Shown here piece after piece: positions 14,136 through 21,927 of a DNA stretch of 32,752 nt (the first letter of the stretch is position 1; the number at the start of each line of letters is the position of its first letter). Source of the DNA: Herpetosiphonaceae bacterium (GTDB lineage: Bacteria; Chloroflexota; Chloroflexia; Chloroflexales; Herpetosiphonaceae); contig JACCRK010000057.1 of NCBI GenBank assembly GCA_013813565.1, positions 1 to 32,752 on the forward strand. Direction: 5' to 3'. A program made the translations under genes and the position numbers. Below the pieces are notes generated by a model. That model made no database searches, was not told the DNA's origin, and saw nothing but the letters and a program-made list of their open reading frames with translations.

Positions 14136-15020
14136 ATGTCGCTGCTAGCCTTTGAACATGTTGATCACCCGCCGTCCCGCCACCTGCTGCAGCGCCCGCG
14201 CTGGCGCTATGGCCTGGCGCTGCTGGTGCCGCTGCTGATCGCCTGGCCGGCCCTCCTCTGGGCGCAGACCTTGCCCACCCAGGAATTTCAGGCGATCGTC
14301 TCCGAGGTTGGCAGCTACGCCGTCTTTGTCGGCGTGTTCTGCTGGATCGCCTGGTACCGCCAGCCGCACGGCGGACGGCGGGCGCTGATCATGGTGGCGG
14401 TCTGGGCCAGCATCAGCATTTTGGTGGCGCTGCTGACCAAGCGCCATCTGACGGTGCATTTTCTGAGCGCCGGGGTGGCCGATTCGCCCCAGCTGTACTG
14501 GGGCCTGCTGTTCATCATTCCGGTCTGGCTGACACTGGGCCTGGGTCGCCACGATCAGCGCTTTCAGGCCAATGGCTTCCAGATGCGCTCGCTGGGCCTG
14601 CAGATTATCTCTGGGGTGCTGGCCGGCGGAATTATCAGCTTTCACTTTATCACCACCATTCGCTTCAGCGGGATTACCAATATCAGCCTAAAGCCCTGGC
14701 CGTATATGACCTGGACGCTTGGCTATGAGCTGTTCCAGTCGCTGGCCGAGGAGCTGTTCTTTCGCGGCGTGCTGCTGCGCTCGCTCCAGCAGATCTACAA
14801 GCTCAACTTCTGGCAGGCCATGGCGATCACCACCGTGGCCAACATGAGCATCTTTCTGATCAAGGCTAGCTGGCAGAGTCCGATCAATCTGGCTGGCCTG
14901 ATCATGTATCTGGGCATGTACTCGGTCGCCTGCTGCCTGCAGTTTCGCTACTTCCAGAGCATTCTGCCCGGCTATATAACCAATATCTTCTTTAGTATGT
15001 TTGCGGTGATTCGCGGATGA
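14136..15020 (+). CDS. CPBP-family (Abi) intramembrane protease-like protein
   Basis: The 294-residue membrane protein has about seven to eight hydrophobic segments. The CPBP signature EExxxR is present as EELFFR (E205, E206, R210). The usual second motif with a His (FxxxH) is not obvious; the matching region reads SIFLIKAS. In CPBP proteases the Glu pair and His residues form the active site, so activity is uncertain and a chaperone-like role is possible. AAGGATG precedes the ATG by about nine bases. The stop overlaps the start of the downstream SpoIIE phosphatase by four bases (ATGA), implying translational coupling. Confidence 0.83.
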   Translation: MSLLAFEHVDHPPSRHLLQRPRWRYGLALLVPLLIAWPALLWAQTLPTQEFQAIVSEVGSYAVFVGVFCWIAWYRQPHGGRRALIMVAVWASISILVALLTKRHLTVHFLSAGVADSPQLYWGLLFIIPVWLTLGLGRHDQRFQANGFQMRSLGLQIISGVLAGGIISFHFITTIRFSGITNISLKPWPYMTWTLGYELFQSLAEELFFRGVLLRSLQQIYKLNFWQAMAITTVANMSIFLIKASWQSPINLAGLIMYLGMYSVACCLQFRYFQSILPGYITNIFFSMFAVIRG

Positions 15021-16576
15021 ATACCTATAAACGAACCCATAGAGTTATCGCCATTGCGGTGCTGCTGCTGCTGATCACCGGCATCATGTATATTGCCGAA
15101 GGTCGCTGGGCTGCGGCGCCGGTGCTGCGCTATCTGTACCTGATCCCGATCGCCCAGGCCGCCCTGGTCTTTGGGCTGACCGGCAGCATGACAGTGGCCC
15201 TGCTGGCCGACCTGCTGTTTGCGCCGCTGGTGGCGGTGGCGGTCGGCCGCTATGGCATCTTCGGCGCGCCAACGGTCGAGCTGCTGATGACGCTGGGCCT
15301 GATGCCGCTGCTGGCCTACTTTGCCGGCAGCGGCTGGGGTCGGCTGGCCCGCCAGCAGGAGCTGTACCAGTTCCTCAGCGGCATGGGCGACCTGTTTGGG
15401 CGCTCGCTGCCGCGCAACGAGCTGCTGGCCCAGGTGCTGGAGCAGGGCGCCAAGCTGATCGACGCCGGCGGCGGCGAGATCGTCCTCGTGCAGGGCGACA
15501 GCGCCGAGATCGCCGCCCAGTGGGGCATCGAGGCCGAGGCGGCGGCCGAGTCGCGCGCCAGCCTGGCCCACCACATTATGCGCGAGGATCGGGTCTGGCG
15601 GGCGATGGGGCTGGACTACGACGCCGACTATCGGCGGGTTGGCGCGGGGCCGCGGATCGACTCGGCGCTAGCGGTGCCGCTGCATATTGAGGGCCACCCG
15701 GTCGGCGTGCTGGCGTTCTACAATCGCCCTGGCGGCTTTGGCCGGCACGAGCAGGCGGCCGTCGAGGCGATGGGCAGCAAGGTCGAGGTGGTGCTGGAGA
15801 ATTTTCGCCAGATGGAGCAGCGCGCCGAGCGCGAGCGCCTGCAGCGCGAGTTCGATCTGGCCGCCGAGGTGCAGGGGCGCTTTCTGCCCACCGCAATGCC
15901 GCAGATCGCCGGCTACCACGTGGCCGGCCAGACGATCTCGGCCCGCGAGATTGGCGGCGACTTCTTCAGCTTTGCGCCGCTCTCCGATGGGCGCTGGTAC
16001 ATCGCGGTCGGCGATGTGTCGGGCAAAGGGGTGGTTGGCGCGTTTTTTATGGCGATCGCCACCAGCGTGATCGATATTCACCTGCAGGGCCGCCCAGGCA
16101 ACCACGCCATCCCGCTGCTCAATACCCTCAACCCGCTGTTTTACGCGCGCATGGCCAGCCAGAAGATCAACACCGCGCTGTGCTATGTGCTGCTCGACCC
16201 GCTCTCCGGCGAGGTGCAGATTGGCAACGCCGGGCTGATCGCGCCGCTCCATGTGCAGTGTGCCGATGGGCCGTGCGAGTATGTCGATGTGATCGGGCTG
16301 CCGCTGGGGGTGCTTAGCGAGGTCAGCTATGGCGAGGGGCGGCTGCGGCTGGCTCCCGGCGAGGCCCTGATTATCGTCAGCGACGGGGTGGTTGAGGCGC
16401 AAAATGGCGACCGTCAGCTGTTTGGGCTGGATACCCTGCAGAATCTGGTCAAGGCCGAGAACAGCGCCAACCCCCACACGCTCTCCAATGTCATCCTCGA
16501 CGCCGCCCGCACCTGGAGCCGCGGCGACCTCCACGACGATATGACCGCCGTGGTTATCCGCCGCAACGCCAGCTAG
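15017..16576 (+). CDS. Membrane-bound GAF domain SpoIIE/RsbU-type PP2C phosphatase
   Basis: The protein has 519 residues. Residues 10-110 hold three to four membrane helices. A GAF-type sensor follows (about 115-265, ending in the ALAVPLHIEGHPVGVLAFYN pattern), then a short coiled coil (RAERERLQREFDLAAEVQ) and a PP2C domain with the metal-binding motifs IGGDFFSF, VGDVSGKGV, IVSDGVVEA and HDDMTAVV. Such phosphatases dephosphorylate anti-sigma antagonists (STAS proteins) in partner-switching stress pathways. No partner gene is visible in this window. It overlaps the CPBP gene by four bases and ends before a bidirectional terminator. Confidence 0.93.
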   Translation: MNTYKRTHRVIAIAVLLLLITGIMYIAEGRWAAAPVLRYLYLIPIAQAALVFGLTGSMTVALLADLLFAPLVAVAVGRYGIFGAPTVELLMTLGLMPLLAYFAGSGWGRLARQQELYQFLSGMGDLFGRSLPRNELLAQVLEQGAKLIDAGGGEIVLVQGDSAEIAAQWGIEAEAAAESRASLAHHIMREDRVWRAMGLDYDADYRRVGAGPRIDSALAVPLHIEGHPVGVLAFYNRPGGFGRHEQAAVEAMGSKVEVVLENFRQMEQRAERERLQREFDLAAEVQGRFLPTAMPQIAGYHVAGQTISAREIGGDFFSFAPLSDGRWYIAVGDVSGKGVVGAFFMAIATSVIDIHLQGRPGNHAIPLLNTLNPLFYARMASQKINTALCYVLLDPLSGEVQIGNAGLIAPLHVQCADGPCEYVDVIGLPLGVLSEVSYGEGRLRLAPGEALIIVSDGVVEAQNGDRQLFGLDTLQNLVKAENSANPHTLSNVILDAARTWSRGDLHDDMTAVVIRRNAS

Positions 16577-16608
16577 CGTGGCGGAGTCAATCCACGGTAC
16601 TTAATCTT

Positions 16609-16654
16609 AACCAAAACGAGGCCGGGCGACTGTACGCCCGGCCTCGTTTTGGTT
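16609..16654. terminator. Bidirectional terminator, 20-bp perfect stem
   Basis: Bases 16609-16628 (AACCAAAACGAGGCCGGGCG) pair perfectly with 16635-16654 around a six-base loop. It sits between the convergent SpoIIE phosphatase and six-helix membrane protein genes; A/T-rich arm ends give a T-tract on either strand. Confidence 0.93.
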
Positions 16655-16666
16655 GATTGTTCGTGC

Positions 16667-17362
16667 CTACGCCTGCTTGGCAGGCACGGCGGCGCCATTG
16701 CCATTGCGGCGGCGCATATTGGCGGCCAGGCCACCGCCGAGGAACAGCCCCCACATCAGGCCCAGGCTCATGGCGTGGACAAACACCACGCCGCGAACCT
16801 CGTCATCCCAGCGGGGCAGGAAGTAGATCACCATAAACTGGATGACCGGCATCACCATCAGGGCGATTCCTAGCCGCGACAGGCCCTGCAGCACCGGCTG
16901 CTCGCGCAGGTGATTGCTAAACCCGGCCACAATCCAGGCGATCACGAAGACGACCGAGGCGGTGACCAGGGGCAGCAGCACCAGCAGGTCGCCGATGGCG
17001 ATGCTGAGCACCTTGGTTGAGGCCGGAATTATGTCATTCAATACTCCGGTGAGCAAGGTCATGCCCGCGAAGGTCGCTACCATCGCGCCGAGCATCACCA
17101 CAAAGGCGATCAGGCCGCCACGGGGGGCGCGGTTCCACAACACAATCGTGTTGGCGATGATAGCGTAGCTGCTGGCACAGAACCAGAGCAGATAGTACAT
17201 GATATCTTTTTTAATCTGCAAACCGGCGATTGGATCGCCGGCCATATACCGAGCGCTGCTGGTCGTCCAGAAGACACCAAAGGCCGTGTAGATCAGGGCA
17301 AAGGGCACGAATGCCAGTATATCAAACCAATGGATCCCCATTCGGTCAAGTCGTTTAATCAC
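16667..17362 (-). CDS. Six-helix membrane protein of unknown function in the cytochrome bc operon
   Basis: The protein has 231 residues with about six hydrophobic segments (near 13-33, 54-76, 83-107, 118-150, 163-184 and 193-218) and a positively charged tail. No family was recognised. The start codon is GTG at 17360-17362, with AGGAGG six bases upstream. It is the last gene of the Rieske/cytochrome b/cytochrome c operon, behind an intercistronic hairpin. Position suggests a subunit or assembly factor of that complex, but no haem-binding motif or quinone site is obvious. Confidence 0.75.
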   Translation of the reverse strand: MIKRLDRMGIHWFDILAFVPFALIYTAFGVFWTTSSARYMAGDPIAGLQIKKDIMYYLLWFCASSYAIIANTIVLWNRAPRGGLIAFVVMLGAMVATFAGMTLLTGVLNDIIPASTKVLSIAIGDLLVLLPLVTASVVFVIAWIVAGFSNHLREQPVLQGLSRLGIALMVMPVIQFMVIYFLPRWDDEVRGVVFVHAMSLGLMWGLFLGGGLAANMRRRNGNGAAVPAKQA

Positions 17363-17389
17363 AAAGTCCTCCTTGATCTGGCTGATTCA

Positions 17390-17431
17390 CGCCGGACACC
17401 CAGGCGCCTGTTGGCCGCTGGGTGTCCGGCG
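17390..17431 (-). other. 14-bp intercistronic hairpin
   Basis: CGCCGGACACCCAG (17390-17403) pairs perfectly with CTGGGTGTCCGGCG (17418-17431). It lies between the cytochrome c and six-helix protein genes, has no T-tract, and probably affects mRNA stability or partial read-through. Confidence 0.7.
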
Positions 17432-17444
17432 GCGATTACGGCCC

Positions 17445-18317
17445 TTAGCGCTCCAGGGTTTTCAGATAGGCAATAATCTGATTGATCTCTTCATCGGTGT
17501 AGATCCCGGCCTGGCCTGGCATCGGGCCATACTCGGTTCCCCCGACTGGCGCATCAGCCGCCGGCGGGTGAACGCCTGGGCCACCGCCGCCGACTTTGAT
17601 CCACTCCAGGACATTGGCATCGTTAACTTCTTTGCCGTTCGGCAGAATGGTCCCATACGATTTGGTGCCCTCTGGGAAGAACAGACCGGCCATGCCCGGC
17701 CCGACCAGCGGCTGGTCGGTGACATTGTGACAGCTGCTGCAGACCCGGCGGAACTGCGCCCGGCCGGCATCAGCCTCGGGGTCGTCCAGCGGCGGCTCAT
17801 TTGGCGTTGGTGAGGGCGGCAGCTTGGCGACCTCGGTGGCTTTCCAATCCTGGGCGGTTTCCAGCGCGACCGGCGAGACCGCGCCGCCCTGCATCGCCAT
17901 GACATAGGCGGCGATCGCCTGGATCTGATCGCCGCGCATGCCCTGCTCGGCCCAGGCCGGCATGGCCGTGCCACGAATACCACTGGTGATGATCGCTTCG
18001 ACATAGTTGCGGAGCGAGCCATATTTCTTCTGAATGCCGTTGGTGATGGTATACGTTTCCGTGCCGGGGCCTTTGGTGGCCTGGAGCGAATTCAGGGCCG
18101 GCGCACCAGCATTGCCTGGGCCGGCGCCCTCGCCCGACAGACCGTGGCAGGAGGCGCAGTACTGCTCGTAGTTGCGCTGGCCAAACTCAAGTTGCAGCGC
18201 CACCTCGCGCTTATTGGTGGCTTCCAGGCGGTCATAGGTCTGGCCAAACCAGATAAACCCAAGCAAGGCCACTGTCGCTAGCGTAAAGAACAGCGAAATT
18301 GCAATATTTTTTGTCAT
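17445..18317 (-). CDS. Membrane-anchored dihaem cytochrome c
   Basis: The protein has 290 residues. An N-terminal hydrophobic segment (about 5-25) acts as an uncleaved anchor or signal. Two class I cytochrome c domains follow: CASCH (54-58) with Met119 in TAMPAW as likely sixth ligand, and CSSCH (193-197) with Met in YGPMPG near the C-terminus. A Pro-rich linker (about 166-178) joins them. Both haems face the outside of the membrane. It lies directly after cytochrome b, so it probably replaces cytochrome c1 or f, taking electrons from the Rieske cluster and passing them to a terminal oxidase. AGGG lies about seven bases before the ATG. Confidence 0.93.
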   Translation of the reverse strand: MTKNIAISLFFTLATVALLGFIWFGQTYDRLEATNKREVALQLEFGQRNYEQYCASCHGLSGEGAGPGNAGAPALNSLQATKGPGTETYTITNGIQKKYGSLRNYVEAIITSGIRGTAMPAWAEQGMRGDQIQAIAAYVMAMQGGAVSPVALETAQDWKATEVAKLPPSPTPNEPPLDDPEADAGRAQFRRVCSSCHNVTDQPLVGPGMAGLFFPEGTKSYGTILPNGKEVNDANVLEWIKVGGGGPGVHPPAADAPVGGTEYGPMPGQAGIYTDEEINQIIAYLKTLER

Positions 18318-18364
18318 GAATATTCCCTATCCTGCGTGCCAGACAACCATTACGATTGCTGGTA

Positions 18365-18396
18365 GCGCGTGGGCCAGAACCTTCTGGGCCACGCGC
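18365..18396 (-). other. Intercistronic hairpin between cytochrome b and cytochrome c genes
   Basis: GCGCGTGGGCCAGAA (18365-18379) pairs with TTCTGGGCCACGCGC (18382-18396) with one mismatch and a tiny loop. No T-tract follows on the minus strand. Confidence 0.7.
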
Positions 18397-18405
18397 ACAA
18401 ATTCA

Positions 18406-20148
18406 CTATTGCGGCGGAGCGGTATGACCAACTTCCACAATGCTGTTGCGGTTGATGTATTTGGACTGGATATAGGTGCTGAAGAGTGGCTGGCCATCCT
18501 CGCCAACCGACTCGACCAGCTCAGCCGTCTCCACACCGTTGGCATCTTTGGTTCGAACTTCTTCGATGGTCGTCCAGCGCATCTCCAGGGTGGCCCGCTT
18601 CTGTCGGATAAACGGCGCGGCGACCTGGAGCTCACCTTCAGTTTCTTGCCCATACAGCCAGGGCTCGATCGTCAGAGTCACAAATGGCCGGCGGAAGCGC
18701 TGGTCGAACTCGGCCCAGTACTGGACATCGTGCTTGAGATGGCTGAGCAGCTCGCGGGTCTCCGGGGTCAGCTGGGCGATATCGAACCCAGGTGCGCTGC
18801 GCTCCTGGTTGATCCCGAACTCACCCTCGACGTAGGCATCCTTGGTGGCGTCATAGTAGAGATGGTAGACCACCTTCTCGTTGGGCAGCTTATCGAAGGG
18901 AACCTCGGCGATCATGCCCTCGCCCTCGACCGGCACATACTCGACCGCCAGCTCGTTCGAGCCGACTTTCTGAATGCCGAACTCTGGCAGGCCGCCGTAG
19001 GAGACAACGACGAACACAATCAGCGACACAATCCCGCCGACCAGGGCAAACTTGCGGTCGACAAAGCGGCGTGAGGGGTTGCGGTCGATGTAGGGCAGCA
19101 GGAACAGCGCGCCGAAGACAATGCCGGCGATACCCAGGCCCCAGACAATCTTATCGCCGAGCTTGAGCATACCCTGCAGCCAGAAGAAATACCACGGCGC
19201 CTTGGTGTGCTGTGGCGTCTCCAGGGCGTTGGCGTGGCTCTCCAGCTTGGCATCCCAGAAGAAATTATTGATAAAGATAAAGGCAAAGGACAAAATCATA
19301 ATCACTGCCAGCTCAAAGAAAACCTGGTCGGGCAGGAAGGGGATTTTGCGCTTGGTCGGCTTCTTGTTGGTGAACAGCTCGTGGATCGGCGAGATCTCCT
19401 GCTTGCGCACCGCGTAGTAGTGGACGCTGATCAGGATAATCGTCAGCATCGGCAGCATAAAGATATGCAGCAGATAGAAGCGCAGCAGTGCGCCGGCGCC
19501 GATCTCAGCGCCACCGCGCAGCAGGCTGCCGATCGCCGGGCCAACCCCAGGGGCGGCATCAGCCATCGACGAGCCAATTGTCACCGCCCAGAAGGCCAGC
19601 TGGTCCCACGGCAGCAGGTAGCCGGAGAACGAGAGCAGCAGGGTCATAAAGAGCAGAATCACGCCGGTAAACCAGATAAACTGGCGCGGCGCCTTATACG
19701 AGGCCGTAAAGTACGTCCTGAGCATGTGGAGAATCACCACCGCGACCATAAAGTGGGCGCCAAGCCGGTGAACATTCCGCATCAGGCCGCCCAGCGGCAC
19801 ATCGTTCATAATCTTGAGCATGGTCTCGTAGGCTTCGTTGGGCGACGGCGAATAGTAGACCATCAGGATCAGGCCGGTGATCGACTCAAGCACAAAGAAG
19901 AAGAACGACATCCAGCCCAGACCCATCGTGTAGTACCACGCGGTGGCTTCCTCGGGCAGAGAGCGCGGACGAATATGATACCAAAAGCTGTTGGTATGAA
20001 CGCGCATACGTGGGTTGGGACGTGGGGCGGCATCGCCGCGTAACGTGTCACGCCACTCTTTTGCGCCCATGCTGGGGAAGAACGAGCGCCCGACCTCGGT
20101 GAGCCAGCCACCAGGTCCTTTGCGCTTGCTTTCAGGCGATACGGCCAT
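18406..20148 (-). CDS. Cytochrome b of a bc-type complex with long C-terminal extension
   Basis: The protein has 580 residues. Residues about 70-250 are the cytochrome b6-like part with haem ligands H127-x13-H141 and H228-x14-H243 (b6-type spacing of 14). Residues about 270-385 match subunit IV with three more helices, fused in one chain. The quinol-oxidation motif PEWY is here APWY (317-320), so the usual Glu is absent. No Cys is seen at the b6f haem ci position (WYYTMGLGW). After the seventh helix come about 195 mostly hydrophilic residues; with seven helices this tail should lie outside. The protein oxidises quinol and recycles electrons across the membrane. AAGGAG is eight bases before the ATG; the Rieske gene is 27 bases upstream. 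Confidence 0.94.
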   Translation of the reverse strand: MAVSPESKRKGPGGWLTEVGRSFFPSMGAKEWRDTLRGDAAPRPNPRMRVHTNSFWYHIRPRSLPEEATAWYYTMGLGWMSFFFFVLESITGLILMVYYSPSPNEAYETMLKIMNDVPLGGLMRNVHRLGAHFMVAVVILHMLRTYFTASYKAPRQFIWFTGVILLFMTLLLSFSGYLLPWDQLAFWAVTIGSSMADAAPGVGPAIGSLLRGGAEIGAGALLRFYLLHIFMLPMLTIILISVHYYAVRKQEISPIHELFTNKKPTKRKIPFLPDQVFFELAVIMILSFAFIFINNFFWDAKLESHANALETPQHTKAPWYFFWLQGMLKLGDKIVWGLGIAGIVFGALFLLPYIDRNPSRRFVDRKFALVGGIVSLIVFVVVSYGGLPEFGIQKVGSNELAVEYVPVEGEGMIAEVPFDKLPNEKVVYHLYYDATKDAYVEGEFGINQERSAPGFDIAQLTPETRELLSHLKHDVQYWAEFDQRFRRPFVTLTIEPWLYGQETEGELQVAAPFIRQKRATLEMRWTTIEEVRTKDANGVETAELVESVGEDGQPLFSTYIQSKYINRNSIVEVGHTAPPQ

Positions 20149-20175
20149 AATCTTACTCCTTAGTGACTGGACACA

Positions 20176-20892
20176 TTATCCGTGCGTTTGACCAGTGCGT
20201 TTTAAACCGGTATTGACGACAATCGCGCCGTCCTCAATCGTAATCGGGAACTGATCGAGGTTGCGTGGCGCCGGGCCAAGCACGTAGTTGCTGTTGCGCT
20301 GAAAGGTTGAGCCGTGGCAAGGGCAGATGAAGCGATTCTCGGCCTGCTGGAACGGGATCAGACACCCCAGATGCGTACACACCTGATAGATCGCCAGCAA
20401 ACCTTCTGTTGCCAGCCCAACCACCCCATCGTTCGTCGGCACGATCCCGTTCTCGGTGATCGGTATGTTCGGATCCGACTCAACCCGTACGATATAGAAC
20501 TTGCCGGCCGCGTTCAGCTCCGGCGGCTCGTTGAGGGTGTAGCTGTCGGCGCTGCGGGTCAGAATGAACTTGCCGCCGAACTCGCCCTCTTTAAGCCGCG
20601 GGTAGGCAAAGCCGCCGGGGATGATGTTGCTGTCACCAACGATGGATTTGACCAGCTCGTCGTTTTTGTTGGGCGAGAGCATCGTGCCAAGCCCAAGCGC
20701 GGTCAGCAGCGCCAGCGAGCCAGCGGTCGCATAGGCCATAAACTCACGCCGATTTAGCGGCACGCGCTCACGTAGTGGTCGGCCAACCCGCGTGCGGGCG
20801 ATCGACGTTGTTCCTGCTTTAGTGACCAGCGCATCGGCATCGGCCTGGGACACAATGCGTCGTCCACCAGATTGTTTTGTATCATTAGCCAT
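20176..20892 (-). CDS. Rieske [2Fe-2S] iron-sulfur protein
   Basis: The protein has 238 residues. NRREFMAYA followed by a hydrophobic helix (about 51-71) is a Tat-type membrane anchor, the normal route for Rieske proteins. The cluster ligands are in CTHLGC (C172, H174, C177) and CPCHGSTF (C190, H193, plus C192). It accepts electrons from quinol at cytochrome b and passes them to the cytochrome c encoded downstream. The start at 20890-20892 (MANDTKQS) has AGGAG five bases upstream; the longer frame to 20997 would include the promoter and is rejected. First gene of the operon. Confidence 0.95.
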   Translation of the reverse strand: MANDTKQSGGRRIVSQADADALVTKAGTTSIARTRVGRPLRERVPLNRREFMAYATAGSLALLTALGLGTMLSPNKNDELVKSIVGDSNIIPGGFAYPRLKEGEFGGKFILTRSADSYTLNEPPELNAAGKFYIVRVESDPNIPITENGIVPTNDGVVGLATEGLLAIYQVCTHLGCLIPFQQAENRFICPCHGSTFQRNSNYVLGPAPRNLDQFPITIEDGAIVVNTGLKRTGQTHG

Positions 20893-20958
20893 CGTTACTC
20901 CTAATCGCCCCAACAGGGTCGCAGGCGAATAGTTCAAAAAAACAACCGCTCTTATATA

Positions 20959-21010
20959 GTTTAGGCGGGGTCTAAACCGTATTGTAACATATGGCACAAA
21001 GGAGCGTCAA
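20959..21010 (-). promoter_or_regulatory. Promoter and palindrome of the Rieske/cytochrome b operon
   Basis: On the minus strand TTGACG (21010-21005) and TACAAT (20986-20981) are separated by 18 bases, a strong housekeeping-type promoter. Just downstream, over the expected start, GTTTAG (20959-20964) and CTAAAC (20972-20977) form an inverted repeat that could bind a repressor. Confidence 0.65.
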
Positions 21011-21121
21011 ACCAGGCCGACTATCAAATTTCCCCATTGTGAAGGGATTTTTTTGCATTTCCCCATGATCAACTTGTCGCTGAGCGGCGGATTATTTTGT
21101 TTTTCCGGCCCGGCCCGATGC

Positions 21122-21580
21122 CTAGGCTGGCGGCTCCTCCGGCGGGTCGAGATGCCACAGCGCGGTGTACTCGCGATCCTGATCGGCGCGATGGACGTGG
21201 ATCTCGCCCAGATATGAGGCGGCGTTTGGTCGCTGGCAGGTGCGGCAGCGATAGATATCGTACTTGAAGCGTTCGCTGATCGGGTTGGCGATGGTTGCAT
21301 TGATCTCGTAGGCCTCGGTGTCGGTGCTCCCGCACCAGGCACATGGCACCGGGTAGACCACCACCCACAGCGATTTGCGAAACCGCCGGGTGTGCTCGCG
21401 GGCTTTGCGCCGCACCACCCGATCCGGCCAGCGCACATCGAGCAGCGCCTCGCCACACTCCGGGCAGCGGCGCAGCTCGTGGGCCAGGCTGACCTGCGGG
21501 TTCACCACACTCACCGTCTCGCCGGCCAGCAGCGGCCCGCGATAGCTGCACCACAGACATCCAGTGATTGTTTCTGTCAT
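21122..21580 (-). CDS. Zinc-ribbon protein of unknown function
   Basis: The protein has 152 residues with four CxxC knuckles: C8/C11 (CLWC), C39/C42 (CPEC), C80/C83 (CAWC) and C112/C115 (CRTC), enough for two zinc sites. The middle is rich in Arg and Lys (RRKAREHTRRFRK). No further family was recognised. GGGA lies nine bases before the ATG. It is upstream of the Rieske operon on the same strand, but the strong promoter at 20981-21010 starts that operon separately. Overlapping frames in the same stretch are shadows. Confidence 0.7.
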   Translation of the reverse strand: MTETITGCLWCSYRGPLLAGETVSVVNPQVSLAHELRRCPECGEALLDVRWPDRVVRRKAREHTRRFRKSLWVVVYPVPCAWCGSTDTEAYEINATIANPISERFKYDIYRCRTCQRPNAASYLGEIHVHRADQDREYTALWHLDPPEEPPA

Positions 21581-21658
21581 TAGCGATATCCCTTCAGTTG
21601 ATCAAGCTCGGTTTAAAAGTATAGGGCATGTTCTGCCCCTCGGGCGCCAGCCTGGGAA

Positions 21659-21863
21659 AGCGTAGGCCCATAAGCCCTGGATTGCTGCTGGGCCTATGCG
21701 TTCTCGATTTTAAACACGCCTGATCTCTCCACAAACTCAATTTTAGGGGGTCCAGGGGGATGAAAACCCCCTGGGTTTCCCTCCGGCGGAGGGATGAAAG
21801 GGAGGCGAATCACAGAAAACCGATGGCTGAAGCGTGGGCCCATAAGCCCTGGATTGCCGCTGG
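21659..21863. repeat. Hairpin block bounded by 33-bp direct repeats
   Basis: Bases 21659-21691 and 21831-21863 match at 31 of 33 positions (both contain CCCATAAGCCCTGGATTG). Between them are two hairpins: CCAGGGGG (21752-21759) with CCCCCTGG (21767-21774), and CCCTCCG (21779-21785) with CGGAGGG (21787-21793). This looks like a dispersed intergenic repeat or a short mobile element with direct repeats. Confidence 0.65.
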
Positions 21864-21869
21864 TACCAC

Positions 21870-21912
21870 TTGACAAAAAAACAACTTAATTTTATAGTTA
21901 GGTAGTACTTAA
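21870..21912 (+). promoter_or_regulatory. Promoter of the DtxR-type regulator with ACTTAA boxes
   Basis: TTGACA (21870-21875) and TATAGT (21893-21898) are 17 bases apart. ACTTAA occurs in the spacer (21884-21889) and downstream (21907-21912), and the same hexamer is repeated before the binding-protein gene at 22636. Autoregulation by the metal sensor is likely. Confidence 0.65.
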
Positions 21913-21927
21913 GAGAAAGGCTAGGGA

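Larger units (their letters stand above)
21581..21927. other. Gene-free region with repeats and the DtxR-type promoter
   Basis: The 347 bases hold no credible gene. The left part contains the repeat-flanked hairpin block described at 21659-21863; the right end holds the promoter of the metal regulator. A 60-codon frame on the minus strand here runs through the hairpins and is not credible. Confidence 0.7.

Noticed and set aside
21007-21560. Two further minus-strand frames overlapping the zinc-ribbon gene
   Set aside because: They lack the paired Cys pattern and ribosome sites; only the 21122-21580 frame has four CxxC pairs and a plausible start.
21694-21876. 60-codon minus-strand frame in the gene-free region
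   Set aside because: It runs through the two hairpins and a direct repeat and has no ribosome site or homology cue.
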